Assembly (NCBI GenBank): GCA_965178125.1
Contig: CBCXTV010000003.1
Location: forward strand, 1-64,000
Reading direction: 5' to 3'
DNA: 64,000 bases
From: Bilabrum cf. latius
Lineage: Eukaryota > Bigyra: Bicosoecida > Bigyra > Bicosoecida
Positions 27,307-39,359 of the stretch are shown here, piece after piece. The translations under genes were made by a program, and so were the position numbers. Position 1 is the first letter of the stretch. Every line of letters begins with the position of its first letter. The notes beneath the pieces are model-generated. The model ran no database searches. It saw only the letters and a program-made list of their open reading frames with translations, and was not told where the DNA came from.

Positions 27307-28638
27307 ATGCTCGTGTCCTTGGCTTCGTATTTCTCCGCATATTCTTCAAACGCGGGCGCACGTCTCCTACCGATTCGTGTTCGGTTTCCGAGGCCGATCG
27401 CGAGTCGGGAAATGCGCCCGCGATGCGCTCTCGATCTCGGAAAGGGCGGGAGTCCGTTCTTGCATTCGGAATGGGCGGGGAGTTGCTTTTCCTGGGAGCA
27501 TGTGCGAGATTCCTTCTCCGCGGGTCCTCTTTCGGCTTCGGCAGTCAGCAGCGCACTCTGCGGGAACGGCATTCTCCGAGTCTCTTTGCCGATGATGTCT
27601 GAGGAGAAACCGTCCGAGAGCATTGCTGTTTCCTTGGGAGACGGCCGCAATCTTCGTGGGCGTCGAGGCGCCGGTAATATGGGAAACGAGGGCGGCATGT
27701 TGGCGCGCGAGGTCGACGCCCCGGCGGAGCACGCCGGCGCGGCGGCAAGCGTCGATGTTGCGGGCGGCCCCCACATCGAAAGCGGCGGCGCGGAGGCGGC
27801 GTCCACGGGGATGCTCGGAGAGGAGAGCGGCAAGGCAGCGCCGAAGGAGGACGCCGAAGACGACGGCGGCAAGAAGACGGAGGAGGAGGATGCTCGCGGC
27901 GGTGGACGTGCTGTGGTGCCCGGAGGTAATGACGACGTATGGACCGACGCAGCCGCTTGGAAGGCGGGTGGCGGCGTGGCAGAGGCATTGTCATCGCAGC
28001 GTGTGAATCTTGCGCACACTGCCGGGGCGGTCTCTGGCGCTGATAGCTGGGATCCATGGGAGACCCCTGCGAAGTCGTCATGGGGGGAGACGTACGTGCC
28101 GCGGCAGGTCGCGCCGGAGCCGGCGGAGGAGGCGACATGGACTTGCAACGCGTGCCAGTGCTGCAAGCCCCGGTCGGCGTACTTCAAGAAGTGGAAGGAC
28201 TGGATCCAACCAGTTTGCCGGGTGTGTTGCGACAAGTTCGACAACGCGACGCCGTGGTGGGTGTGGTGCAAGAACTGCAAAAACGAGTATCCGGCGTACC
28301 GATTTCCCCAGATCCGCCGGAAGAAGGAGAACCTGCGCTATTTCTTCCCTGAGGACTGGTGCGCGAAGTGCCTGGTTGCGCGTGGCTGGAGTCTCCATGA
28401 TGTCCGTTCCTCTGCGGGTGAAGCGAAGCGTTGGGTGCCAAAAGCTTGCGCGAATACCGGTGACGGCGACAACGACGCTCGTGCTCCCGCACGCGACGAG
28501 CCTCCTGCAGGAGGCGCCGCCTCCTGCAGCAACGCCGTGCGTCAGAGTCCTTCGCGTGACGAGGCCTTGGATGACATCAAGCGGGCCATGGAGCTTCTCC
28601 AGAATGCGGAAAGGTTCCTCCTCACGATGCCAGCGTGA
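27307..28638 (+). CDS. CxxC zinc-domain protein, Stc1-like (unit II)
   Basis: Identical in predicted protein to the unit I copy at 465-1796, with the preferred start at ATG 27595. All four Cys pairs are present. The upstream sequence differs from unit I only before 27098. Confidence 0.75.
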   Translation: MLVSLASYFSAYSSNAGARLLPIRVRFPRPIASREMRPRCALDLGKGGSPFLHSEWAGSCFSWEHVRDSFSAGPLSASAVSSALCGNGILRVSLPMMSEEKPSESIAVSLGDGRNLRGRRGAGNMGNEGGMLAREVDAPAEHAGAAASVDVAGGPHIESGGAEAASTGMLGEESGKAAPKEDAEDDGGKKTEEEDARGGGRAVVPGGNDDVWTDAAAWKAGGGVAEALSSQRVNLAHTAGAVSGADSWDPWETPAKSSWGETYVPRQVAPEPAEEATWTCNACQCCKPRSAYFKKWKDWIQPVCRVCCDKFDNATPWWVWCKNCKNEYPAYRFPQIRRKKENLRYFFPEDWCAKCLVARGWSLHDVRSSAGEAKRWVPKACANTGDGDNDARAPARDEPPAGGAASCSNAVRQSPSRDEALDDIKRAMELLQNAERFLLTMPA

Positions 28639-29740
28639 CGCGGGAGCTTCCCGAATGGGTCCGTCGTACTGTGAGGGCGCTCCGGAAGGAAGAGCGCGAG
28701 TGAGTCATCCTTGCGCCGAGGTGAGCGCGACGTCGGAGGAGCACGGTCGTTTGATTGGGAACGATATGGTCGGCAGCGTGTGAAAATCCGAGTTTCTCGT
28801 GCAGGATTGGGCAGCTCTCTAGATATCTTGCCCGGGAAGGGTGTGATGCGGTGGGAGCGCTTCCGCCTCACGTGGCAGACGTCCACACTTCCTGGTTCCC
28901 CGGCAGGCTGTTTGGCGAGACGGAGTGGCAAAGCATCCGCCTGCTCATTCCTACTTTGTTACCTCGATTGTGAGCTCGGAGCTTGGGGCGGAGGATTCTG
29001 CGGGCAGCTCATGTGTGCCTAGAGTGTCATCCCGCGACCCTCTGACTTCTGTCCGTGGCTTTACCTCTTCGCGCAGGAAGATTCCTCATGAGGCAAGCCC
29101 GGTCCGAACTCGCGTGGGATGCCGTGCGCTGGTGCGGCTTCCACTCATCCCCGGGGTGGGGAGCGCTGGGTAAAGGATCGTCTGTCCCTGCAAGTTTCGA
29201 TTCGGCGAGGTGCGGCAGCATGACGCGGACCGAGGTGAAGTCCTTTGTCCGCGATAGGTCGCCGCGTCGCGCGGTGGCGACCCCACAGCGCCCAAATCCC
29301 ATTCCAGAGAGGGGGTGTGATGCAGTGGGAGCCCTTCCGCCTCACGTGACAGACGTTCACACTTCCTGGTTCCCATAAGGTCTTCAGCACAGCGCATGCG
29401 AGGCAGGCTGTTTGGCGAGACGTAGTGGCATCGCCCCCGCCTGCTCATTCCTACTTTGTTACCTCGATTGTCAGCTTGGGGCTCGGGGGCGGCGGATTCA
29501 GCGGGCAGCTCATGTATGCTGGAGTGTCATCCCGCGACCTCTGACTTCTGTCCGTGGCTTTACCTCTTCGCGCAGGAAGATTCCTCATGAGGCAAGCCCG
29601 GTGCGAACTCCTGTGGGATGCCGTGCGCTGGTTCGGATTCCACTCATGCCCGATGTGGGGAGCGCTAGGGTAAAGGATCGTCTGTCCCTGCAAGTTTCGA
29701 TTCGGCTCGAGTCAATGTGAGGAAGGAGAGGTGCGGCAGC

Positions 29741-30265
29741 ATGACGCGGAACGAGGTGACGTCCTTTGTCCGCGATAGGTCGCCGCGTCGCGCGGTGGCG
29801 ACCCCGCAGCGCCCAAACCCCGCCCCGCCAGCGAGTCCTCACTCGACAGCGGTGTCGAACCTGCAGCAGCGCTTCGAGAACATGCAGCAGCGTGCGGAAA
29901 GCTTGAGCGCTCAGCTGGAGTACGCCCAAAGTGTGATCAGGCTGCTCTCAGGCCTGTTGCGCGATGAGGCTCCTCGGTTCCATGCAGACTTTGATCCCGT
30001 GATTCGGCGTGCGATGTCTGGCGCAAGCGGCTCCGTTGCGGGTAGGTCTTTCCGTCTTGTGGACGGAGGCGTCATCCACGGACCTGACACAGCAGTCGCT
30101 GCTCCTCCGCGTCGTCTCATCGTTGAGGTGCGTACGGACTGGGAGATGACCGAGACTGCCTCAACTGTGCTGGATTCCTCAGGATCAGACGACATGGGTT
30201 CCGAGGACTCGCCGCCGCCGACCGTCGTCCTCCCCAGCGGCGCGGCGGGCGCCGGCGGTGCCTAG
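29741..30265 (+). CDS. Small coiled-coil protein (unit II)
   Basis: Same predicted 174-aa protein as at 2899-3423, preceded by the same duplicated leader. A synonymous change is present near 29950. Confidence 0.55.
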   Translation: MTRNEVTSFVRDRSPRRAVATPQRPNPAPPASPHSTAVSNLQQRFENMQQRAESLSAQLEYAQSVIRLLSGLLRDEAPRFHADFDPVIRRAMSGASGSVAGRSFRLVDGGVIHGPDTAVAAPPRRLIVEVRTDWEMTETASTVLDSSGSDDMGSEDSPPPTVVLPSGAAGAGGA

Positions 30266-30836
30266 TCCTCGGCAGCTCCTGCATCGGAGCCTCCTGTCGA
30301 GATTCGATCGCGCAACGTCGTTCCTTACATTGCTTGCCGTCGCATGTGCGGGGCGGTGGTGGGTGTGCGTGTTCGCCGAAAGTTCCCGGCCTCGTCTTCC
30401 TCAGGAGAGCTCCTCGACCCGAAATTGGCAGCTCAGCGCTGCCGTGGCCGATACAGTACCCGTGCACGGCCAGTTGGCAGCTACGCGCTGCCGTTGCCAA
30501 TGTCGTCCGCACGAGAGCAGAGTGGCAGCTCAGCGCAGGCGAGAAACCGCGCTCGCAATGCTGCGAGGTGTATTCAATGCTGTGCACGTGTCTATCCCTC
30601 TCCCTGGTTTTGTCTCGCTTGCGCCAGTGTGACCGCAGCAGAGCGGGTGCTTCCCGCGCGTCTTCAGCTTTGAGCACTCCTCCAGCGACAGGAAGGCATT
30701 CGCTTGCTCTCGCTCCCCGCCTGCGTCCTATCCCTCCCGGGTATCTTCAGAGGCCACAGGCAGTGCGAAGCTTGGCAGCGGGTCCGTCCGCGTCGTTTCG
30801 GCTGTGAGCGATCTTCTGCCCGGTTCCTCACGCGTC

Positions 30837-32441
30837 ATGATGTCCTCTGCTTCGGTGCCGGATCAGCTCGCACGGATCAGTAAGGAGCTGAAGTGTCTCA
30901 GAGACGCGAGACAACGGGCGCGCAATGGGCTGCGCCATCCGTGGTTGCGCGCCATGGAGGCACAGGTCGCTGAGGTTATTCGTCATCACCCCGGAGGTGG
31001 CGAGGCAGCTCTTCGAACCTATGTCTCTCGTCAGTTGCAGAGTCGACAGGTTTCCACGCGGACGGCTTCGCAGGAGGAGTTTCAAAGGCAGGTCGATGAG
31101 GAGGTCGCGCTCACCATGAGGCGCCCAGCTGAGGCGTGGCAGCGAAATCCTCTTCGCTCATGTCATCGAGAGTCCGTGGCACGCGCGGAGACCTTTCTCG
31201 CCGAGGCTTCTGTCGTTGCTTGGATCGACCATGTGAACGAGCAGCGTGGGTGTGCTCCAACTGGGAACATGGTTTTCGCCATGCTTGCGAGGATGGGCGT
31301 TCGCGCGGGGAAGGATTCGGCTCGACGGCAGTGGCTCCTGCGCTTCCGTCGTCGTTGGCGGCTTCGGCATGGCCGATTGAAGAAGCAGCCCCCGGTAACA
31401 CTCGATTACGTCAGACTCGCGTGTCGTGTCTTCTATCAGTGGATTGAATTCGCAGAAGCGCGAGTGCCCCGCAACCGCCGCCTCGTCTTTGTGAACTTCG
31501 ATGAGTCCAGCGTGCCCTTTGCCTTTCCGGGAATGCGCGGGTACATCGCACCGAGGTCAGGAACGGAGCCCGCTTCGCTTGGTTCGCGCACGGAGCGCCT
31601 CGCCTCGAATAGCAATCGAGGATCGTACACCTTTCTGGGTTTCATTAGCGACTGCCCGGAAATCCAGCGACGACTCCCGCGTATACTCATCGGGAAGCAC
31701 ACGCGGCTGAGCAAGCGCTTGATGCGTGGGGCGTCGAACCAAATGGTGGACGGAATGGAAGTCTGGGCCCGAGAGAGCTCGTGGGTGACGCAGTCCCTCA
31801 TGTTCGACATTCTGCGTCGGCTTTTCGCTTCTTGGATGGACATTCAGCATGAGATCTATCCAATAGTGATACTTGACTGCGCGCCCCAACACATTTCCAC
31901 TGAGATTGTGAACTTCGCACACGGCCTTGGCATGGATCTCGTGTTTATTCCTGGTCGACTCACCTTCTTGCTTCAGCCGTTGGACGTTCTCGTCTTTCAG
32001 CTTCTTAAGCGCGACCTTCGGGAGACGTGGATGCAGGAGCGCTCGCGTCATGAAGCGGGTCATGTCGATGTCTCTTGCCATCTCAGGGTTGTCGCTGAGT
32101 GCACGAAGAGAGTGCTCTCGTCTGGCTCGTGGCAAGGCGCTTTCGATATGACAGGCATTACCAGCGGCAGGCGCCGCTTGCATTCGACCCTACGGCGCTT
32201 GTTTGAGTGTGACATGGAGGACATCTCCAGCGATGCTCCGTCTGTCGACCAGCTCCGCTTCATCAGCAGTCCGCAGCAGCCTCTCCCGCACGATGCGCTC
32301 ATCAACAGGGCCCCAGTCGCGTCCGGACACGGGGTCGACGGAGGCGTCCACGGTGGTAACGCTCGCCGCGTGCCTCGTGGCCGCAGACTAAACGGATGGA
32401 CCCCCCGCGATCGCGCTCACCCCTCGGCGGCCATGCCGTGA
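30837..32441 (+). CDS. Pogo/Fot/Tigger-type DDE transposase (unit II)
   Basis: Identical in protein to the unit I transposase, with the DD35D triad intact; the frame extends to GTG 30804. Confidence 0.88.
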   Translation: MMSSASVPDQLARISKELKCLRDARQRARNGLRHPWLRAMEAQVAEVIRHHPGGGEAALRTYVSRQLQSRQVSTRTASQEEFQRQVDEEVALTMRRPAEAWQRNPLRSCHRESVARAETFLAEASVVAWIDHVNEQRGCAPTGNMVFAMLARMGVRAGKDSARRQWLLRFRRRWRLRHGRLKKQPPVTLDYVRLACRVFYQWIEFAEARVPRNRRLVFVNFDESSVPFAFPGMRGYIAPRSGTEPASLGSRTERLASNSNRGSYTFLGFISDCPEIQRRLPRILIGKHTRLSKRLMRGASNQMVDGMEVWARESSWVTQSLMFDILRRLFASWMDIQHEIYPIVILDCAPQHISTEIVNFAHGLGMDLVFIPGRLTFLLQPLDVLVFQLLKRDLRETWMQERSRHEAGHVDVSCHLRVVAECTKRVLSSGSWQGAFDMTGITSGRRRLHSTLRRLFECDMEDISSDAPSVDQLRFISSPQQPLPHDALINRAPVASGHGVDGGVHGGNARRVPRGRRLNGWTPRDRAHPSAAMP

Positions 32442-33460
32442 CCTCGACCACGACCATGTCAGGGGCGAACGCGACTTCGTCAACCTCGAGCACGACCATC
32501 CCAGCGGCGAACGCGGCTTCCTCGATGGGATCCCTGACCCCGACGAAGCTTCCCCGACCTCGGCCACGTGAACCTGCAGGCGCATTCTTGCCCGATGTGC
32601 CCGCGCAGGTGGCGGCCTGCACGGCGTGGGCGCCACCGTTTCGTCGACCAGACAGCTCAGCCACTCCGGCGACGCGCGAGGCGGCAACGTCCACGTGCAT
32701 CAATCCGTGGACCGCTCTCTCCTGGTATCCGACACCACCGCAGCCGACGGACCCCCCTTCCGACAGGCCTCGCGAGGTACCGAACCCGAGCTCCCGGCAG
32801 CAGCGCAGGCGTCATGCTTGGGGCGGCACGTGGGTGTTCGACGACGCCATTACGCTCAGCGATTGCGGGTCGAGGGTGCAGATCGACGCGCCGCAGTCGA
32901 AGCTCTTGGCGATGGTCGTGCCCCGGAAGTCGGGCCAGTGGATTCCTCGTAGGCTGCGCTCGCGTACGATCTGGTATTTGGCTGGGGAGCAGTCGGCCGT
33001 GATCACCAACCTCAAGTGCCAGGCCTGCAGTCGGGTCAAGCAGGCGGACAGCTTCAACCCGAAGAGCTTGCGTCGGGCTCAGTACTCGTTGCTGCATTCC
33101 CTGTGGCCCGGCTACATACGACGTACCGAGCGGTCTATTTGGTGCACGCAGTGTGCGGTGGAGGACCAGTTGATGCAGGGCAACTTTCCGGACGGCTACT
33201 GTTTCCGGATCCGCGCCACACTCGAAATTTGCCATCAAGATCGCGTCGCGGCCAGGCTGTTTGCAGTGCACGACAGTAACGCTCTCTTCGAGCAGATCCC
33301 GCTGAGCTCCCATGCGGCCATGGACGTGGCGGAGCAGTTGCGTCGATACTGGCAGGATGCCGTGTCCTCAGACGGCCAGAGCAACATCTTCCACAGCGAC
33401 CACGTTTCGACAGACGACGACTCTGAGTTCGCACCGGGCGGACCGGAGAGCGTGCCGTGA
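32396..33460 (+). CDS. CxxC protein with Ser/Thr/Pro-rich N-terminus (unit II)
   Basis: Identical in protein to 5554-6618 and again overlaps the transposase 3' end by 46 bp. Confidence 0.65.
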   Translation: MDPPRSRSPLGGHAVTSTTTMSGANATSSTSSTTIPAANAASSMGSLTPTKLPRPRPREPAGAFLPDVPAQVAACTAWAPPFRRPDSSATPATREAATSTCINPWTALSWYPTPPQPTDPPSDRPREVPNPSSRQQRRRHAWGGTWVFDDAITLSDCGSRVQIDAPQSKLLAMVVPRKSGQWIPRRLRSRTIWYLAGEQSAVITNLKCQACSRVKQADSFNPKSLRRAQYSLLHSLWPGYIRRTERSIWCTQCAVEDQLMQGNFPDGYCFRIRATLEICHQDRVAARLFAVHDSNALFEQIPLSSHAAMDVAEQLRRYWQDAVSSDGQSNIFHSDHVSTDDDSEFAPGGPESVP

Positions 33461-36400
33461 GGGACCGCAGCGACAGTATCGTCGCTTAGGTGAGGAGCGG
33501 GTGCCAATGCTCTTTTGAAAATGGTGCGTCGTACGTACGGCAGGAGCCGTCGGTGGGAGCGGGGCGGATCCTGCGGGAAGTCGTGGAGACTGAGGGCAGA
33601 GACTCTCGGGTCGGTCAGGGTCTCATGTAACGTGCTGTTCACCGCAGAGGTATGTGCGGATCTTGGTGGATCTCTCGAGGACATGGGTGGCATACCGTTG
33701 TGCATCCGTTCCCCGGGGGGGGCGGTCGCAGAAGAGTGCACACGAAAACAAGAGGAAAGGAGACCAACCCCCCAAACCCACGTAGTGCGATCCTGGGGGG
33801 TACCCTATAAGGTACTAAGAATCCTTCTCCCGAAAATCGCACTACCTCGGGCCACAACGTCTTGGTGGATTCCTCGAGGACATGGGTGGCATACCGTTGT
33901 GCATCCGTTCCCCGTCGCTCCCTAACGTCTTCAGTGGCAGGTTCGGAAAAGACACCTCCGTAGGCACGCGACAAGTCCCGGTGAAGCGGGCTCGCACCGC
34001 GCTGGGCGGGAGATCGTGAGCGCTTAGAGGACCGGAGCTCTCGGGCGGGTGCGTGTCTCGACAAACTCCCTCTTGACCACGGGCGGGGAACGTGTAGGGC
34101 GGAAGCTAAAGACACCGTAAGTAGCGGAGGGCTAACATTCCGTCCTTCGGTGAGAGCCAAAAGTTCGAGTCTGCGAGAGACTATTATACGAAGTTCTCCC
34201 CTCCTCATACGTGCGCATAGCCTCCTCACGCGGTAGCGCGAGCGCGGGACCCGGACCTGTCCCTGATGGGCGTGAATCTGAACCCGGCGTACTCTCCTAG
34301 TCTGTCACTTCCACGACCTTGTTGTCGCGGAACCACTTGCACGGAGAGGAACCTGTCGTTCAAGCGGGTGCAGCCGGACGCGCAGGTGTAGTGCATCGCC
34401 TTGCATATGTGCACGGCCAAGTAGATGCCGGAACCGTAGAGGTATCACACTTCCCGCGGAGCTTGGGTGGGTCTTTCGCTGCTGTCGTCTGCTCCAGAAG
34501 GTTTGCGCCAAAAACCGGAAAACTTCTAAGACAGAGGTGGGATGCCAGGAGCTCACGGTCCTGCCGGATTGGGGAGGTCCATGCCCACGCGAGCCGGGTA
34601 CGCGTCCGAATCCCACGCGAGCCGTTCCCCACGGCGCACCGATAAGTGTCGGGACGCCGAGAGCAGGCACGCTGACGGCGCCAAGGACGCTCGTGGTCCG
34701 GCACGTGAGGAGCCTCTTGCGAAGCGCCGCGTCTCTGTTGAACACACAAATGACTCTGAGCTCCACCGTAACGTAACGTGCCATCACCACTCTCGATCTC
34801 GGAAAGGGCGGGAGTGCGCTCTTGCATTCGGAATGGGCGGGGATAGAGCCAGTCCAGCATGTGTGGGCGTGAAGCCGGAGGAGTTGCTCTTCCTGGGAGC
34901 ATGTGCGAGATTCCTTCTCCGCGGATCCTCTTTCGGCTTCGGCAGTCAGCAGCGCACTCTGTGGGAACGGCATTCTCCGTCGCCAACGCCGTGCATGAGA
35001 GCGCCTGCCGACAAAGTTTACGCCAAAAACCGCAAAACATGTGGGACAGAGGTGGGATGCCTGGGGCTCGCGGTTATGACACATTAGGAAGGTCCATGCC
35101 CATGTCACCGCCACCATGGCGACACGCGCCCAGACCTTGGAGGGTTTTTCAGTGGTGTCGCCTGCCGGGGAGGGTTTACGCGGAAAACCGGAGAACTTGT
35201 GCGTTTCGCGTTCCCGAAGCCCGCCATTACTCCGGGAGGGAGCCTGCCAACGAGGTGGTGCTTGGCGAAATGTGGTGGGTGGCGAAGATGTGGTACTTCG
35301 CCGTGCCTTTCTCTATGACGGCCAAGCGTGCACTCGCCATCGCGCTCGGACGCCACAGGAAGAGATCCCAGCACGCAGCTCCGCCGCCTCATCCAGGAGT
35401 AAGGCGAAGTCGAATCGTGAATAGCGCTTCGCACCTTCACAGAGCCGAGGATCACAGATAGGCCCCGCCTCACAGAACCCAGCGCCATAGGGCAGAGCGT
35501 GAAGTACCTGGCCGCTTGGCTTGGCCGGACCCCCGCCCGCCCTCCGCCGGCAGCTCCTCCCGTCCGTCCCTATGGAGGCAGATCCGCGTACCCATGCTGC
35601 GGCGGGATCCTGACACAATCCGTTCCTCTTAGTGTGTGGCCGTGGGGCATGAGTAGAGCAGCATCGGGCCCTCACCAGCCGTGGAACGGAAGCAGCTCTC
35701 CGTGCGGCAGCTGTGCGATGCACAGACCTTTTCCCAAAGATACGGATCCATTTTGCCGTCTTCCCGCGCATACTGCATCGCTCTGCAAAACTGCATTGCG
35801 CAGTGGATCCCGGAGCGTCGACTGCCAATAGCAGGCGGCCTCGCAAGGCCTTCATGGACGCAGGATTTGGGCTTCTTCATCGTAAATTTGGGGTCTGCTC
35901 AGCGCGCGAAAATTCCAACGCTTCAAAATGGATCCGGACGTCGCGAGAAGGGAACTCGTTGCTTGCTCACCTGTGCGGAGGGGTTGGATGCCCGATGTGC
36001 AAAAGAGAGGATATTGTCCGTCGGCGTTCTCTCTTCACCTTGTGCGGAAGGGTTGGGTGCCTGATTTCAGACAGAGAAGGTCTCGTCCGTCGGGAGCGCT
36101 TAGGAATACTTCCGGATGGGGCGTCCAGACGCGGTCCAGGACCTCCAGCTCGTCGGGGTCAATGTCGCCCGCGCCGTCCGTGCCTTTGACGCCCTCTGGA
36201 TCGATGATGCCCACGATCTTTGTCATCTCGGACGACACACGTCCCAGCTGCTCTTTGGTAGTGCATTACCTCATTGACCCCGAAGCGTTGAATATTTAAT
36301 GAAGACCCTTCGGAAGCTGACGAAGTTTGTCAGCTTGTCGGAGCGCAGCCTGGGTCCTTGTCAACAAACATGGAGGGTTTCGGGGGCGGATTTCCAGCGT

Positions 36401-37070
36401 TCCGCCTTGATTTCGAGTGCACCTCGAGGTCGGGATCGAAGCGGGGCGGGCGGTTCGTCATCCTCTGTGATACGCTTAGGAGGCGCCGACTTGATGCCCA
36501 CCTTGTCCCCCAATCACTCCAGACGTAACTGGGGAACTCTTCCCGTCGTGGGCCGGGTACGCCTCCGAATCCCACGCGAGCCGTTCCCCACGGCGCACCG
36601 ATAAGCGCCGCTGCAAGCGTACCAAGAGGGGCGTACCAAGAGGTGCTTCCTTCGCTCGGCAGTGTGGCACTTCAAGCAGTAGAATGTGCCACTCCCAGCA
36701 CGTAGGTGGAGTTTGCGAGCTGCCGGCCGACATGCTCGTGTGGTGACCTCCGGCGCACCGATAAGTGCCGCTGCAAGCGCACCAATACTACTTCGCTTGG
36801 GAGCGTGGCACTTTAAGCAATGCAGTGCGCCGGTTTTCGTGCACGCCCAGTCGCGCGGACGCCGCAGGTGGCTTGGCCGTAGGATAGAATTAGTGGCGGG
36901 TCGGTTTTGCATGTCTTCCCTCTCCTCTTGATATGGTACAGAAAGGCAAGAGCCTGACGATGCAGACGGAACTCCTGGATTTCACCGCCACATTCCTAGT
37001 CAAGACAGCCCTCGACTAAACAGACGCCGAGTTATCTTGAGCAGCATCCCACGACGCAGTGATGTGGACG
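33461..37070. other. Debris region (unit II)
   Basis: Same content as 6619-10243. Direct repeats are at 33662-33715 and 33861-33914, with the hairpin at 33782-33845. At 34600-34620 the sequence matches the related block at 36558-36580 (TCCGAATCCCACGCGAGCC) instead of its unit I counterpart, a local conversion-like change. Confidence 0.6.
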
Positions 37071-39359
37071 ATGTGACCGCTTTTTGCGTACCGAAACACT
37101 TTCCGAGGTCGACGCCCCGGCGGAGCACGCCGGCGCGGCGGCAAGCGTCGATGTTGCGGGCGGCCCAGCCATGAGGTACATGATCAAGTACGCGGAAAGC
37201 ACGCAGAGCGTCGTCAATCCGTTCGTGAGCCGCGAGTTCCAAAAGGTCTTCGAGCACATCCCCCCGGAAAGCACGCAGAGCATCGTCAATCCGTTCGTGA
37301 GCCGCGAGTTCCAAAAGGTCTTCGAGCACATCCCCCCGGAAAGCACGCAGAGCATCGTCAATCCGTTCGTGAGCCGCGAGTTCCAAAAGGTCTTCGAGCA
37401 CATCCCCCGGATGATGTCGAGCATGCGGACGCCCTGCTCCGGATGATGTCGGCCATGCGGACGCTCTTCCCAGACCTTGCGCGGCAGCGGGACGAAAATG
37501 GAGCTCTCCCTGCACCGCAAGCACGCCGGAAACCTGGTGCACTTCCACGTATGCATGACGGACTCCGAGAGGTCGCATCGTTGTCGCGTGGCGGAGGATT
37601 TCATTTGGGCCGGCAGCAGGCCGAATGTCGTGTACGGCTTTTAGGTACCGAACCCGAGCTCCCGGCAGCAGCGCAGGCGGCATGCTTGGGGCGGCACGTG
37701 GATCTTCGACGACGCCATTACGCTCAGCGATTGCGGGTCGAGGGTGCAGATCGACGCGCCGCAGTCGAAGCTCTTGGCGATGGTCGTGCCCCGGAAGTCG
37801 GGCCAGTGGATTCCTCATAGGCTGCGCTCGCGTACGATCTGGTATTTGGGTGGGGAGCAGTCGGCCGTGATCACCAACCTCAAGTGCCAGGCCTGCAGTC
37901 GGGTCAAGCAGGCGGGAACGGCATTCTCCGAGTCTCTTTGCCGATGATGTCTGAGGAGAAACCGTCCGAGAGCATTGCTGTTTCCTTGGGAGACGGCCGC
38001 AATCTTCGTGGGCGTCAAGGCGCCGGTAATATGGGAAACGAGGGCGGCATGTTGGCGCGCGAGGTCGACGCCCCGGCGGAGCACGCCGGCGCGGCGGCAA
38101 GCGTCGATGTTCAGGCGGCCCCCACATCGAGAGCGGCGGCGCGGAGGCGGCGTCCACGGGGATGCTCGGAGAGGAGAGCGGCAAGGCAGCGCCGAAGGAG
38201 GACGCCGAAGACGACGGCGGCAAGAAGACGGAGGAGGAGGATGCTCGCGACGTATGGTCAGACGCAGCCGCTTGGAAGGCGGGTGGCGGCGTGGCAGACG
38301 GGAAGGATGTCGGAACCTGGGGTTCATGGAAGACGCCTGCGAAGTCGTCATGGGGGGAGCCGTACGTGCCGTGGCAGGTCGCGCCGGAGCCGGCGGAGGA
38401 GGCGACATGGACTTGCAACGCGTGCCAGGGCCTAAGCCCCGGTCAGAGTACTTCAAGAAGTGGAAGGACTGGATCCAACCAGTTTGCCGGGTGTGTTGCG
38501 ACAAGTTCGACAACGCGACGCCGTGGTGGGTGAGGTGCAAGAATTGCAAAAACGAGTTTCCGGCGTACCGATTTCCCCAGATCCGCCGGAAGAGGGAGAA
38601 CCTGCGCTACTTCTTCCCTGAGGACTGGTGCGCGAAGTGCCTGGTTGCGCGTGGCTGGAGTCTCCATGATGTCCGTTCCTCTGCGGGTGAAGCGAAGCGT
38701 TGGGTGCCAAAAGCTTGCGCGAATACCGCTGACGGCGACAACGACGCTCGTGCTCCCGCGCGCGACGAGCCTTCTGCAGGGGACGCCGCCTCGTGCAGCA
38801 ACGCCGTGCGTCAGAGTCCTTCGCGTGACGAGGCCTTGGACGATATCAACCGGGCCATGGAGCTTCTCCGGAATGCGGAGAAATTCATCTCCGCGATGCC
38901 ATCGTGCACGCAGTGTGCGGTGGAGGACCAGTTGATGCAGGGCAACTTCCCGGACGGCTACTGTTTCCGGATCCGCGCCACACTCGAGTTTTGGCATCAA
39001 GATCGTGTCGCGGCCAGGCTGTACGACGGCGGCAAGAAGACGGAGAAGGAGGATGCTCACGGTATCGCCCTGATCATCTGCACGACTTCGTGGGGCTCCA
39101 TGACGTAACGGCGAGCGAGAACATTGACTGGTGGCGTGGCTGGAGGATCTCGGGAACACACGGCGGGCGAGCCGTTTTTCAAAAGGAGCACGGGTCCTTC
39201 GGGACGCCATTTCACTTACGGCGGGCGAGCCGTTTTCCGAATGGTGCGGGGGTCCTACTGATGCACACGGCGATCGCTGGTTCACTCACGGCGGGCGAGC
39301 CGTTTTCCGAATGGTGCGGAGTCCTCCAGATGACCACGGTGATGGGTGGCAGCATGTCA
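37071..39359 (+). other. Patchwork locus (unit II)
   Basis: Same fragment order as unit I but without the glycosyltransferase insertion. It reads straight through the 354-aa-protein fragment where unit I has the GT segment. A 32-bp deletion lies at its left edge. The triplicated 72-bp repeat is at about 37194-37409 and the HUH mini-ORF at 37498-37644. Confidence 0.88.
38407..39108 (+). CDS. Chimeric ORF: CxxC paralog + 354-aa-protein piece + Rep motif C piece (unit II)
   Basis: An open frame of 233 codons from ATG 38407. In order it encodes the zinc-domain paralog (first Cys pair lost), CTQCAVEDQLMQGNFPDGYC and onward from the 354-aa protein, an acidic DGGKKTEKEDA piece of the 465-1796 protein, and HGIALIICTTSWGS from Rep motif C with the key Asn changed to Thr. 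All four pieces are in native frame. It lacks the Walker motifs and cannot be a helicase. Expression is unknown. Confidence 0.4.
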   Translation: MDLQRVPGPKPRSEYFKKWKDWIQPVCRVCCDKFDNATPWWVRCKNCKNEFPAYRFPQIRRKRENLRYFFPEDWCAKCLVARGWSLHDVRSSAGEAKRWVPKACANTADGDNDARAPARDEPSAGDAASCSNAVRQSPSRDEALDDINRAMELLRNAEKFISAMPSCTQCAVEDQLMQGNFPDGYCFRIRATLEFWHQDRVAARLYDGGKKTEKEDAHGIALIICTTSWGSMT

